From Baylisascaris procyonis (taxonomy: Eukaryota > Nematoda > Chromadorea > Rhabditida > Ascarididae): 64,000 nucleotides of DNA. The notes under the pieces were generated by a model, which saw only the letters and a program-made list of their open reading frames with translations, was not told the DNA's origin and did not search any database. Position numbers and translations under genes: made by a program. Shown in pieces: positions 39,346 to 50,922 of the stretch. The DNA is taken from the NCBI GenBank assembly GCA_037389465.1, contig JAZARR010000204.1:627501-691500 (forward strand). The letters are read 5' to 3'. Each line of letters opens with the position of its first letter. The first letter of the stretch is position 1.

Positions 39346-39605
39346 TTTATAATTTTAGGAATGACCTTTATGAGCCTGGCTATTTGTTTTTTATAATTTT
39401 TGGACTGACCTTTATGGAGCTTGACCAGTCGCTTTTTGTAATTTTAGGACTGACCTTTATGAAGCCTGAGCTTTCGCTCTTTATAATTTTAGGAATGACC
39501 TTTATGAAGCCTGATTACTTGTTTTTTATAATTCTGGGACTGACCTTTAGAAAGCTTGACCACTCGCTTTCTATAATTTTAGGACTGACCACTGTGGAAT
39601 TTGAT
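39346..39605 (+). repeat. 45-bp tandem repeat with an open 15-residue reading frame
   Basis: Five to six diverged copies, each with GACTGACCTTTATGAAGC followed by a T-rich segment ending TTTATAATTTTAG. The + frame is open for 139 codons across it and gives hydrophobic 15-residue repeats of the kind ILGLTFMKPELSLFI. There is no homology that I recognise and no credible start context, so coding is doubtful, but the frame has survived divergence between copies. Confidence 0.6.
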
Positions 39606-41146
39606 CTTTTAATTGTTCGTTATAGACCTCTTTCTGTTTCTATTTCTTTTTTTAAGTTTTTTTTTTTTTTTGCTAAATTTCACTTTTCTTAAACGGGTTT
39701 CTTTAATTCATTCAAATATTTGCTATTATTTAATGATGTTTTATTGTTATTATTGATAATGAATATTATTTATATTTCTTTAAATCATCTAAAATTGTTC
39801 TCATAAGGAAAACAATCCTGTTGTTATTTCAACGGATAATGCAATAATCGACTAGTGAAATTCATTGAAATAAGATGAGGATTGATATAAATTCCTATTC
39901 ATAACAAAAGTGTCTATTATCTTGAATTGAGCTAATCTAGATCTTTTTTTTTTCGGGCATGTCGAGAAGGTCGATATATATTGGAGCAGGGAAAGGGGTG
40001 GAGGGGGGAGGAAGGGTAGGGTAGATTCTTTTCTCTGATACTTTGATATGAGACGAGATTTAACGTTCATGAATAATAATCATTCAATTGTAGGAATTTC
40101 TAAAAGAAAACGTGCTCCGAATATAATAATGAGGTCTTGCAAATCAATTTTTTTTTTAAATCAAAAAATATAAAGCGCAAAAAAATCCTTCATGATGGGA
40201 GGTGAATGAGGAAAGCGATTCGGATTTCCTAGCAATTCTAAAAGGGTTTATATTCAAAGCAGTATGATTTGTGATCATCGAAGACTCTTGTGTGTCTATG
40301 TCTATTTCTATTTGTAATTGGTATTCATATACGTTGTCGACAAAAACCATGCGTGGATTGTAAAAAATATAAATAAAAAATAAATAAATAATTTTTAAAA
40401 ATTTTTGATCGTCGAATATGAGCAAACTTATTTGAATGTGATCATCGCAACAGGTTTTTCGACTCCTCTCATCGACGAGGGGTCAAGTTTAATGGAGCTG
40501 AATAAATCTCCGTCAAAGATGTTCATTATGAATCGCATTGGTGATTTACGTCTTTGAATGGGGTGGTTCATTCGGTATAATTGCACCTTTAATTGCCAAT
40601 ATGTCCGGTTTTTGTCGAATTGTTGAACCAACCTTTTCAAGTTTATTTTTGCGCTTTTAGTTTCCTTTCACATCCATCTCAATTTTGTTTTATTTTTATT
40701 TTTATTTTCGATGATTATCTATTGCCGTTGAGAAGTGGAGTTCACTCATTACAGCTTCATAGGTGAATATCGAGTAATTGTATTTGTCGTTGTTGATTTC
40801 TTTATTTATTTAGTACTTATTTATTTTTTAGTACTTCCTTTTTTCTTTTTTTTTCTTATATTACATTTGCTATTTTTAATTACTTTTACTTTTTTATCAA
40901 TTATGATCTCTTAGTTACTTTCTTCTTTAGTATTTTATTATAAACTTGTTATTATTATCTTTAGTATATTTTAGGAATTACTTGCCATTTATTAATGCCA
41001 ATATTTATTAGTATTTCTTTATTTATTAATTAGTATTATGTTTTCCTTATAAGTAAACTTGTTTTTTATAATTAGATGACCAAATATAGATAGATGAATG
41101 ATACTTGCAACATTTATATCTCAATAGTCAAGAAATCTTCTACTTA

Positions 41147-41240
41147 GCGGCCAGGTGGTGCAAAAGGATGCTCTCATATTTAGTTCAGCCTCATTCCGCA
41201 TACCTGATAGGAATCGAACTTAGTTCTTCCATTTGGCCGC
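41147..41240. mobile_element. Short element with GCGGCCA terminal repeats and tRNA-like box B
   Basis: GCGGCCA (41147-41153) is inverted as TGGCCGC (41234-41240). Inside, the minus strand has AGTTCGATTCC, matching the Pol III box B at 10 of 11. The + strand start (GGCCAGGTGGTGCAAAAGG) resembles a tRNA D arm. It is probably a rearranged tRNA-derived SINE or a small MITE. Confidence 0.4.
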
Positions 41241-41486
41241 GTTAACATTTGCATATCATTTATCCTCTGCGCTATTTTGCATTACGCATATTTTTCTATA
41301 ATATTGTGTCGTTAAGGTTAATTGCATCGTCAAGTTTTTCCGGAAACAAAATTTTTTCATTTCATTCATTAAAAAATATTTCAACTCGGTGTTTTTTTCG
41401 AAAATTTGTAGTAGAAAAAAAACGTCTAAAATTTATTAAATTATTAATCATCTCTTTAAAAAAAGATATTTCTATTTCATGTAGTA

Positions 41487-44400
41487 ATGGAGAAGCAAAT
41501 ACGTGAATTTGCATCATTATTGGGTGCTACGATCGCTGAGCATCCATTCGCTTTTATCTCAATTCCACTATGCTTCTTTTCACTTTTTCTATTTCCTTTT
41601 ATTTCTGCAATACAACAATTGTTCGATGATTCGAGTGCTATCGGATCCACTCATCTCTTTCTACCAGATAATAATTCTAATCAAGCTGCTAGAATTCGGT
41701 ATGAAACTTTTAATTTACTATTTTAGAGAATTATATTTCTGTAATCACATTTTGTGTTATAATTACAGCTGTTCTGTTATCTTTCTTTTTTTTTCTTTGT
41801 ATATAATCACATATTGTGTTATAAGTGTAGAGTTGCTGTTAATATCGAATCATATAGAAAGCAATTGGTGAAATAACGCTTTGTATATAACTTCATTTCA
41901 TCTGTACTTTAGAAAAAAAAGAGCCCCAATTAGCTATGACTCAAAAGTAGGCCTCTAGGTATTACTGCGAGTGAGTAGCTCTTTCTATGGCTTCCAAAAC
42001 ATTACCTATGGTTAGGTATTGATTTTAGCGCGAGCTCAGGTCTCTTGCTCTCGAACTTCGCGAGCTATTTAGATCAAAGCTAAACGTCCAAAATGTTTCA
42101 CATATTCAGGATGCAAATGGTATTTCCGGATGGTGGCTATTTCTCAGATCGTAGTTTTCTCTCGTCAAATCTTCGTGTTGTTATTCTCGAAGCAAAAAAT
42201 GGCAATATTTTTGAGCGACGATTTATAGAATATTATTCATATCTTCGAAAATATCTCGAAAATATTTCTGTTCGTTATTTTTTCGTCATTTTCATTTTTT
42301 TCTTTCATTTTTCTTTTTCTAAAATGATATCCTGGATGTCTGACGTATATATATGACATCATAAAATGTCTGAATGTCTGATGCATATATCAGACATTTC
42401 TAAATGTCTGAATGCCTGATACATAGATCAGACACCATGAAATGTATGTTATGTGAAGAGACGCATCTCTAGACGACTTTTAAAGTATTTCACTTATGCA
42501 AATAATTCTATTAACATAAAAAATTGGATCATAGAAATAAAAATAATAATTAAAAACTTATAACAAAATAGGAATTAAGAACTTATAATAAAATAGGAAA
42601 TGTCTTTTTATTGGCGTTTCTTCGTATGCATATTCAATATTGATAATTCATTTTACTTGCATTGAATATGTTGGCGATAATTGTTTATAAATAAACTATA
42701 TAGAGAAATGAATAAAAAAAGTTAGGTTTATTATAGTTTTAAGTTTTTTATTATTGGTTTATATTTTAATGTATTATGTTTGTTTTATTTATCTAGTTTA
42801 TTTTTTGTTTTGCTTAATTTTATTTCTACGTGTATTTAAATTTATATAATTTTAATTCATATTTATATTTTATCTAATTTTAGTCTAGCTAAATAGTTAT
42901 AAATTTTACAAAAAATATTTGCAGGTAATTTATAAAGGAAAGACGTTAAGTTATGCGAAGCAATGCGATCATGAAATGCATGAAAATCTACATTGCTTGC
43001 CGGATGCATTTATTTTGGCGACGAATACTCTTATAGGTCAATTATCACCACTAACATTTCCCTATTGGAATATTTCCGCATTCAAGTAAGTTCTGTTTTC
43101 TTCACAACTGAAATTCCAATCAATTCCGATCGAATTTATCGATTTCTGATCAATTTTGATCCAATTTGTCGAATTCTAATCAGTTCCGATCCAGTTTATC
43201 GAATTCTAGTCAAGTCCGAACCAATTTATCGGATATTTTCACCCGCTTTTTGATATAGATTACAACCATTATTGAAATAATTTCTTATGATATTCTTTTT
43301 TGAAAAATTTTTTCCCGTTTTTTGAATGATTATTGACGAATTAAATTTACATTCTCATCTTTTTGCTTTGTTTTGTTGATTATTTCAGAATTTATTTTTC
43401 TAATACTGAAAATTAATAATCGCTAAATTCCAATAGGATTACTTAGAAAAATTATAAATTCAAAGTATTTGAATAGTAGTAATTCTCTCATTTTTTAAAT
43501 TAATAGTGAGTAAATATGACTTTATACGATTTATTTATATTTATTAGTGTTTGTTTATGATTCACCGTCGTTACGACTTTCGGGGTTTATCCCGCCTTTC
43601 TTGTCCCGATAAGGGTGCTGAGGGGGGTGGCTCAGCTGAGCGGAGTGGAGCCAATAATTCTGGTCGGAGCTTCACAACCGACGGCGCAGTAGACAAGGCA
43701 ATACGAATATATCCGCTGAAAAATATTTAAAAATTTTAGTGTTTCACGATCGCTATATGTGGGTGCATTATTTGGCGGAGTTCAAATTGAACAATCCACT
43801 CAACGATTGAAGTCGGCTCGATTTGTGAAAATGCCTTTCAATTTGCCACCAATATTGGATCGGGAAGAAGAAGCGATATTTGAAGAACTCTGGATTAATC
43901 GTCTAATTGCTCTGTCACCACCTGAATTTATTCGTATTACCACATGGAGTCATGGACAACATGAACGAGATATGAAGCTAATCGCATTCAGAACAAGAAG
44001 GTTACCTTTATTTTACTTATTTTTTTCCTTTTTTTTACCTTATAATAATCAAATTTGCCCGTTTATTGTGTATGAAATTGTAAATGATTGTTGTCTAAGC
44101 ACCCATTAAGGAGTAAAACAAGTCCTTTTGCGTAAAATTGGTTAGGTTTTTAATATTCATCTGTTTTTAAATTAAAAAAGAATTGAATTTTATTCGATTT
44201 TATTTCAAAAAACTTTTTTAGTAAAAATTTTTCCCAATAGTAGGAAAAGTATGAGAAATATTCCAAATGAAAGAAAAAAATATTTAGTGAAAAAAATATA
44301 CGAAAACGTTGCAGTGATATATTAAATTATATGATAAATTTGCATATTTTTAATGTTTTAGATTGATTCATTTTTTATAATACTTCATTAAAATTTATAA

Positions 44401-45753
44401 CTTTCCACCTATATATCACAGTCTATTTAGCGTTTAACATTCTTTATGAAGTTTAATTAACGAAAGAAAATTCCCTTCTCTAAGATGCCTAATAAATATC
44501 TTCATAATTAGTCATTTTTATTTTTTTTAAGAAAATTTTTTTTTATTAAGAGCAAAAATTTTTTAATTAAATTATGAAACGATACAATAGATATTTTATT
44601 GATTAAATATACAATTGCAATTGCGATTCTTAAATTACATTCACCTTAGAGTTGTTTTTTGTATCCACTTGAAAGTTTTTTATTATTATTTTTAGTTTTA
44701 GTCTATTTATTTATTTATTTATTTATGCTTTATATTATTAAATGAATTTATTATCAATCTTTTTATTATAGATTACTACCTGTATTGGTGATTGCATTGA
44801 TGTTGTTCTGTACGGTAAGTACGATGAGACGTGAACGTGCATTAAGCAAACCAATACTTGCACTCTGTGGAGTTATTTCTGCTGGTTTGTTTTTATTTCT
44901 ATTGTTTCATTTTATTTAAATTCTGCGCGAAATTACTTCTCAAATTTGCGTTACTGATGAGTTATATGCAGTAGAGAACTGTTAACTTCTACTGAGAGGA
45001 GTACATACATAAATTTCTTGATGAATATTCATATGAATAAAAATATAGGCGTAAAAATTAGATGCCATTTGCATAAAACATTCAAATATGCAAATTTTTT
45101 TGGTATAATTTTTGATTAATGAATTATGTGAAGTTTTTGAAATCTTTCAATGCTAAAGCGGTAGAGAGTTGAAAAGATTTGATTAGTGAAGTTTTTTCGT
45201 TGAAATAACAAAAAATTAGAGTAGTCAATGAATTTTATATTTATAAATCCCACGTAAAAATCTGTCCTTATTGAGTAAATGTCAATTTATGTCGATAATT
45301 GCGAGAAGGGATTAGGAATGCTTATATATCAACCTAAAATTGAAATGCTCAAAAAGGTTGAAAGTGTACTCGGTAATGAAAATTGAAAAGTAAACCATCG
45401 TAGAAGAAGGAAAATAAAAAGTGCCTAAGGATATCTAATTTTATATTTGTTTTTTGTTTTTTTTTTTTTTGAAAGTAGTTGATATATCACCATCTCACTT
45501 CTTTAGAATTGGATGGGGGAGGGGGAAGGGGAGGGAGGAGGGGATGAGGAACAAGGATAAGATGGGGAAGGGGGGATGGGAACTAGAATTGGGGAGAATG
45601 GTTTTTAAAAGTAAGATTGTTTTACGTCAATCTTTAAAGTTTTGTTTGTGGTGAATTTTAGCGACAGCTGGAGCATTTCTAAAGATTTTTGAACAACCTC
45701 CCCCCCCCCCCAGCCCCTCATCTATCCAAAAATACTAGTACCACGAGGTTGCT

Positions 45754-45797
<44 letters not shown>

Positions 45798-48700
45798 TGA
45801 GGAAGGTTATTTTTGAGATAATCAATTAAAATGATATAATTAAAGGATGTGCAGTGGTCACTTCGTTTGGATTGCTCTATGTACTCGGTATTCGTTTAAT
45901 ACAAATTGCACTTATAACACCATTTCTTGTCGTTTGTAAGTGTGTTCGTTTTTTTTTCTTTGTTTTAATTTTTTAATGAAATATCAAATATTGAAGTAAT
46001 ACTATCTTTGTTTATTAAAAAATAATACCTACTGATAAAAGGAAAATAAATTATATATTTGGAGTTTTTTCATTAAAAATTACTCTCTGTTCAGTTTTCT
46101 TTCAATTTCTATCTCTTCTTGACCATTAAATATTAGATTACAAAACAATTCAAATAAGTATTTTATATTAACTCGTCTCTTTAAGTTGCATAAAATTGAT
46201 AAATTAAAATGTGTTAATCATTTTTTTAGCTTTATTCTTCCATATGAAGCTTTCTGAGATGATGAACCTGATTGCTTCCGTTTCTGTTTGCGAGGAATAA
46301 AATGTTTCTGAAAGGGAGAGGAAGAGGAGAGGAGGAAGGAAAGCGAGGAGGAGGAGAGGAAGAAGGAGAGAGGGGGGAGGGAGGCCTAATTTCACAAATA
46401 AAAGCATTTCCAACTCATAAGAGGTAATTTACCTGCCATAAAACTTCAAATAAAAAAGTAATACATCGAATTGTAGGCTATTGTCTTACCTCCCAACGTT
46501 TCCTAGGACTTTGTAGACCTTCAACCCTTGTGGGTGGGAAGTAATTCGAAGCTACCTGGCGGGTACATATTTGAGATAAAATCAAAGATATGAGGAGCAT
46601 TGCGATAAGAAAGAATTTTTCAGCAATCGGTATCGATGATATGTTTATAATGATTGCGACATGGAATCGAATTGTTGCACAAAACAAATCCGCATCACTT
46701 GTCGATCTCGTTCAGAAGACCTATGAGTATGCTTCAATATTTTATTTATTTATTGCAAATTTTTTAAAATATTTATTAGCAATTATTTTTAATGACCGAT
46801 ATGGATCATATACCGCAAATCTTTTGATAAGAGCGCTGATAATATATCTCTAATTGATAAGCTGATAAGATGATTATGATAAGGGGGTTGGAATTTGACA
46901 TCAAATGTGATTTAATTAAAATAAGATTTAAAATCGTTAGTGACATAGAAAACTTAGCCCAAAAAATAAACTTGAAATAAAACATAAATTTTTAATCAGT
47001 GTTTATAATTTACTAAAATTAATAAATATTCCAGGCAAAGTATTACCTCGATTCTATTGACAAGTATTGATAATGTGCTTGTCTTTAGTGTTGGTACAAC
47101 ATCCGTATTTCCAATAATGCGTATTTTTTGTATTTATTGTGTCGTATCACTTATCATTGTGTTCATCTTTCAAGTGACACTATTTGGTGCATGTATTGCA
47201 CTTGATGGTGGAAAACAATTCACTACACAATCCTCATTTATATGTTCACCTTTACGATGTAGAGGATCTTCAAAAAGTATGTTTTGTTAAATTGAAATAT
47301 TTATATATATTTTTTTCATATTCGTATTTATATTATTGAAAAGTTTGTATTATGTTCGATTTTTTCCTCTCTTCCATTTTGTAATAAAAATTTATCTATA
47401 GGAATAGATTTATTCGTTTTTTTTAATCCCCTTATTCAAGTCACAGTTTACTTTATAGTATTCTGATAGAGTGGAAATTGATAAGGGCTCGAGATATAAC
47501 CTCAAAATTGAAGGAAAATAGCCTGAGGGCATATACTTGAAGTTCAAAATTGTTTTATGCCGAAGTCAATATGTAAGTAAAATACGTTGCTTCAATAGTG
47601 ATAGCGCTTATGAATTATTTATAAACATTTTTGATAATTTTTATTTTTTCTCTTTTAAATTTTCTCAATTTCCTTCATAAACACCCCCTCCTTCTCCTCC
47701 TCACATTTTACGAAAATTTGCATATTTTCTCCTCACATTTGAGGAAAATTTGCATATTTTCTCCTCATATTCCACGAAAATTTGCATATTTTCTCCTCAT
47801 ATTCCACGAAAATTTGCATATTTTCTCCTCATATTCCACGAAAATTTACATATTTTCTCCTCATATTCCACGAAAATTTGCATATTTTCTCCTCACATTT
47901 GAGGAAAATTTGCATATTTTCTCCTCATGTTCCACGAGAATTTGCATATTTTCTTCTCATATTCCACGAAAATTTGCATATTTTCTCCTCATATTCCGCG
48001 AAAATTTGCATATTTTCTCCTCATATTTACGAAAATTTGCATATTTTCCTTCCCATTTTGCAGGTATGAAAGTCTCGGAAAGCAGTAGAAATAGTTTCCT
48101 ATCTCGATGTTCGCTGTGGTCAGTTTTCACAAGTGGACCGTTCATCACGTTGATATTGCTTAGTTATATAGTCTATTTATCCGCTTCGATAATGATACTA
48201 AATAATAACATAGAACTTGGTTTGCAACTATCCTCACTCTTACCGGAAGATTCCGGGTAAGTTATTTTTTAAATTTATTTTTTATTATTTTATATTTTAT
48301 ATTTTATATTCAGATAATGATGGATTATTTTAATCGTTTCATTAGAATTTTAAAGTTTAGGTGCATAAATAATAATGACATCATTTCCGGTAATATCGAA
48401 CTTTTTTCCGAGGACAATAGTCTTAAGTTCAAAAATTGGTGGAAAATTTTCAGGAAGAAAAATATTTTCCACCTAAAATTTCTCAAATTTTCAGCCGATA
48501 TAAACAAGAAGATTGAAAAATAAAATAAAATAAATTAAAATAACCATTGAATAAGGATATAACCATAGTTTTAATAGAGACGAAAATACAGCGCAAATAT
48601 TACAATCCGTTAACTTTTATGATCTACGCCATGAAAGAGTCTACTTAATATCGGTTAACAGAAATCATTTGCATAATGATGGTTTAAAATTTACCAAAAA

Positions 48701-50922
48701 AATTTAATGGTTTAAAATTTACCAAAAACTAAATATTTTTATGGTTTAAAAAATACCAGATTTATTAAATATTTCAGCACATATGCATATCTTCGAGTAT
48801 ATGAAAAGTATTTCTCGGAATATACCGTACCAATGGAGGTACTTATCGATGACAATGTTGAATATTCCTCTCCAACAATACGTCATAATATTTTACGTGC
48901 GGTTAACGCTATTGAAAATACCGAATATAGCTTGAGAGCATCGTTTTGGCTGAATGATTTTCATGATTTCTTACGGTAACGTATTGCATTACTTATGATT
49001 CTTACGGTAATTTATTAGTGAATCAGTTTTCGGAATCTGCGCGAAAATTGTAACATTTGAAACGCCACGAACATATGATTGGTGTTCTACATAACAGCGG
49101 AATATTATAATCTGATTTAGGCTGAAATGGTAGAGCAGTCTTTTGGTAATTGAGAGTTCTCAGGTTCATTCCCACCTGTGGGTGAAATTTTTGCAGATCA
49201 GGAAATTAATGTTTGTGACATTTGCGTTTTATTTTTCTATGAGGAATTAAGTTGTTATTGACGATAATCTAATCATTTTATTGTTTATTCTTTATGATTT
49301 TGTAGAGGAGGAAAAAAAATTAGGAAATTTTCAATTAAAAAATTCACTTTTTCTAAAAAAAAATTTTGCAAATGATTATTGAGATATTTTAGAAGCGAAA
49401 AAAAAAATAAAGTTGTTAATTCGAAAGATAATTTCACTTAAAATTGAGTCGATATTTAATTTTTTTTAGCAGAAGTAAAAAACTTTTCAAACGATGATCG
49501 AAATTCTTCGAAAATATTTTCATAGTACAAATCCTCATCCCTCCCCTAGAAAATTTTTAGAATTTTTTGATATTATATAATTGTTGGAACTTTTTCTTTA
49601 CAAATATCCCAGCGTATTGCTTCTTCTCTAAGTGTAAATCGGTGAGTGTGAACATATGAACCTTATCTCTCGAATCTGTACGTTTCTCTTTATCCACATA
49701 ATCCTTATTTATCATTCTTCATTACTTAAGCCGTTTTATCTCGCATACATTTTCTTAATCCATTCGTTTCGTCGGCATTTATCTCAATTACTTTCGTTGA
49801 AAAATAAAGAAGAATTTCAAAAGTCATTTCAAAAGTACAAAAAGCAAAACTTTATGATTTTTTTCGGAAAATTATTTCAATGTTATTGTTCGATTGTATT
49901 TCAAAAAAAAGGAAGTTGCAAATATTCTAACTAATTTTCGAGAGTTTTTAATATTATAGAAGTAGAAAATTATAGTGATTTAAAATTCAACGTTATATTC
50001 AGCACTATTTAAAATAAAATATATGCAATTACATATATTATATTTATTATAAAGGTGATCGATCATAGATATGATATATAGATATTACTATAGGTTATAT
50101 TTTTTAGCAATTACGTTTTATTATAGTTTAAATTTTGGATATTTTCCAGGTTTTTTTTCTTTCAGTAAAGAATCTATGAATAGCAATGAAGCTAGACGAT
50201 TATTACGTAGTGATGAGAAAGGTTTTTTCTATAAATATCTTGTCGATGTGTTTCTACACCATCCTGCATATAGGTATCGATTACACGTATATCGACTATA
50301 TTGAGATTTTTTCATGCATCTTATATTTGATGAATTGGAGGGGGGGGAGGGTGAAATTGGAACTTCGAAAATTTGCGATTTTTAAAAATCAATTTAGATT
50401 TGTTGTGGGTGGGTAGGGGGGATACGGAGAGGGGGTGGGGGAAGGGGTACAGGAGGGGGAGTGGGGGAGGGGTACGGAGAGGAGTGGGGGGAGGGGTACG
50501 GAGAAGGGGAGTTGATGGGGGGTGCGGAAAGGAAAGAGGGGGTATGGGTACGGAGGGGGGGATGGGTGGGGGGTACGGAAAGGGGAGAGGGGTAGGAGCA
50601 CGGATAGGGGGAGTGGGTGGGGTGTACGGAAAGGGGAGAAGGGGTAGGGGCACGGATAGGGGGAGTGGGTGGGGGTACGGAGAGGAGGAGTGGGGAGGGA
50701 GGGAGAAGTTATTATAATTGAGCAGTTACAGTGTGAATAGTTTTTTGTTGCATTAATTTTTGTAGAACTTTTTTATCACATAAATATGCATATGTATATA
50801 TATTTGTTTGCATGAAGACATTATATGGGCGATATATCATTGATAAATTCGACAAATGGATCAATCTATATTAATGCGAGCAGATTTTTTATTCCTTTGC
50901 GGAATATTAATCGACTTACAAG
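41487..50922 (+). CDS. Patched-related (PTR) family protein, 5' 12 exons; 3' end not in window
   Basis: RND-type membrane protein related to Patched/Dispatched; nematode PTRs act in cuticle, moulting and lipid/sterol handling. Exons: 41487-41698, 42110-42269, 42925-43085, 43740-44000, 44772-44884, 45855-45935, 46624-46726, 47035-47276, 48064-48256, 48778-48975, 50166-50273, 50818-50922. Phases agree throughout; 1937 nt encode 645 aa plus two bases. The ATG is the first after an in-frame TAA. TM1 is near residues 19-43. The first extracellular loop contains YVGALFGGV at 184-192. The sterol-sensing domain spans about 265-430, with GIDDMF at 332-337 and a following ITSILLTSIDNVLVFSVGTT helix. 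The second extracellular loop includes SRFF. TM7-12 (about 250 residues) are absent, so the gene continues beyond the satellite or is truncated by it. The last acceptor (CATGAAG at 50817) is atypical but in phase. Confidence 0.9.
42336..42445. repeat. Tandem self-complementary repeat in PTR intron 2
   Basis: Three diverged copies of about 40 bp. Each contains a palindromic core such as TGTCTGATGCATATATCAGACA followed by AAATGTCTGAATG. The array begins 66 bases after exon 2. Confidence 0.6.
43117..43240. repeat. 30-bp tandem repeat in PTR intron 3
   Basis: About four copies of CAATTCCGATCGAATTTATC followed by GATTTCTGAT, with substitutions. It starts about 30 bases after exon 3. Confidence 0.65.
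43560..43720. other. GC-rich patch before PTR exon 4
   Basis: About 160 GC-rich bases end just before the acceptor of exon 4. They contain the perfect 12-bp palindrome GCTCAGCTGAGC and a TGGCTC/GAGCCA stem. It may be a mobile-element remnant or a structured intronic element. No coding potential is seen. Confidence 0.35.
45510..45600 (+). repeat. G-rich tract in PTR intron 5
   Basis: Irregular G4-G6 runs with short A/T spacers on the sense strand, compatible with quadruplex formation. It is not a regular tandem repeat. A C run follows at about 45700 and a (TTTA)n block at 45750-45796. Confidence 0.7.
46311..46385 (+). repeat. Purine-only (GAGGA)n tract in PTR intron 6
   Basis: About 75 bases of almost pure A/G (GAGGAAGAGGAGAGGAGG), the kind that can adopt triplex structure. 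Confidence 0.75.
47702..48055 (+). repeat. 32-bp minisatellite of octamer motifs in PTR intron 8
   Basis: Eleven units, consensus TTTTCTCCTCATATTCCACG then AAAATTTGCATA; two copies have CACATTTGAGG instead. Ten units contain a perfect ATTTGCAT octamer, first at 47716-47723 and last at 48035-48042, at 31-32 bp spacing. The array runs to within 10 bases of the exon 9 acceptor (48063), so its TTTTCTCC words overlap the polypyrimidine region. The + frame is open through the array into exon 9, which is a repeat artefact. Confidence 0.9.
49119..49185 (+). repeat. tRNA-like relic in PTR intron 10
   Basis: AGGCTGAAATGGTAGAGCAG resembles a tRNA D arm/box A, and CAGGTTCATTCCCA resembles a degenerate T arm/box B. 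Spacing is tRNA-like, but the boxes have several mismatches. It is probably a SINE or tRNA pseudogene. Confidence 0.35.
50338..50708 (+). repeat. G-rich irregular minisatellite in PTR intron 11
   Basis: About 370 bases of imperfect units built around GGGGTACGGAGA and GGGGGAGTGGGTGGGG on the sense strand. Dense G3-G7 runs make quadruplex formation likely. Intron 11 (50274-50817) is largely made of it. Confidence 0.9.

Larger units (their letters stand above)
38116..41486. other. Intergenic region between the FKBP15-like and PTR genes
   Basis: No supported exon. It contains a G run near 38236, a (TA)n microsatellite, a 45-bp tandem repeat, and a tRNA-like/inverted-repeat element. The rest is plain AT-rich DNA. 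A possible acceptor (TTTGTAG, ending 41411) precedes the PTR start by 75 bases. Confidence 0.6.
44772..47276 (+). other. PTR exons 5-8: sterol-sensing domain
   Basis: The exons encode about residues 265-444. TM2 (LLPVLVIALMLFCTVS), SKPILALCGVIS, TM3 (FGLLYVLGIRLIQIAL), and TM4 with the conserved G-x-D-D-x-F motif are followed by TM5 and TM6 (FPIMRIFCIYCVVSLIIVFI). The order and motifs match Patched/PTR sterol-sensing domains. Confidence 0.9.

Noticed and set aside
47631..48260. 209-codon frame running from intron 8 into PTR exon 9
   Set aside because: The upstream part is the 32-bp octamer repeat. Only 48064-48256 is exon, entered through a clear TTTTGCAG acceptor.
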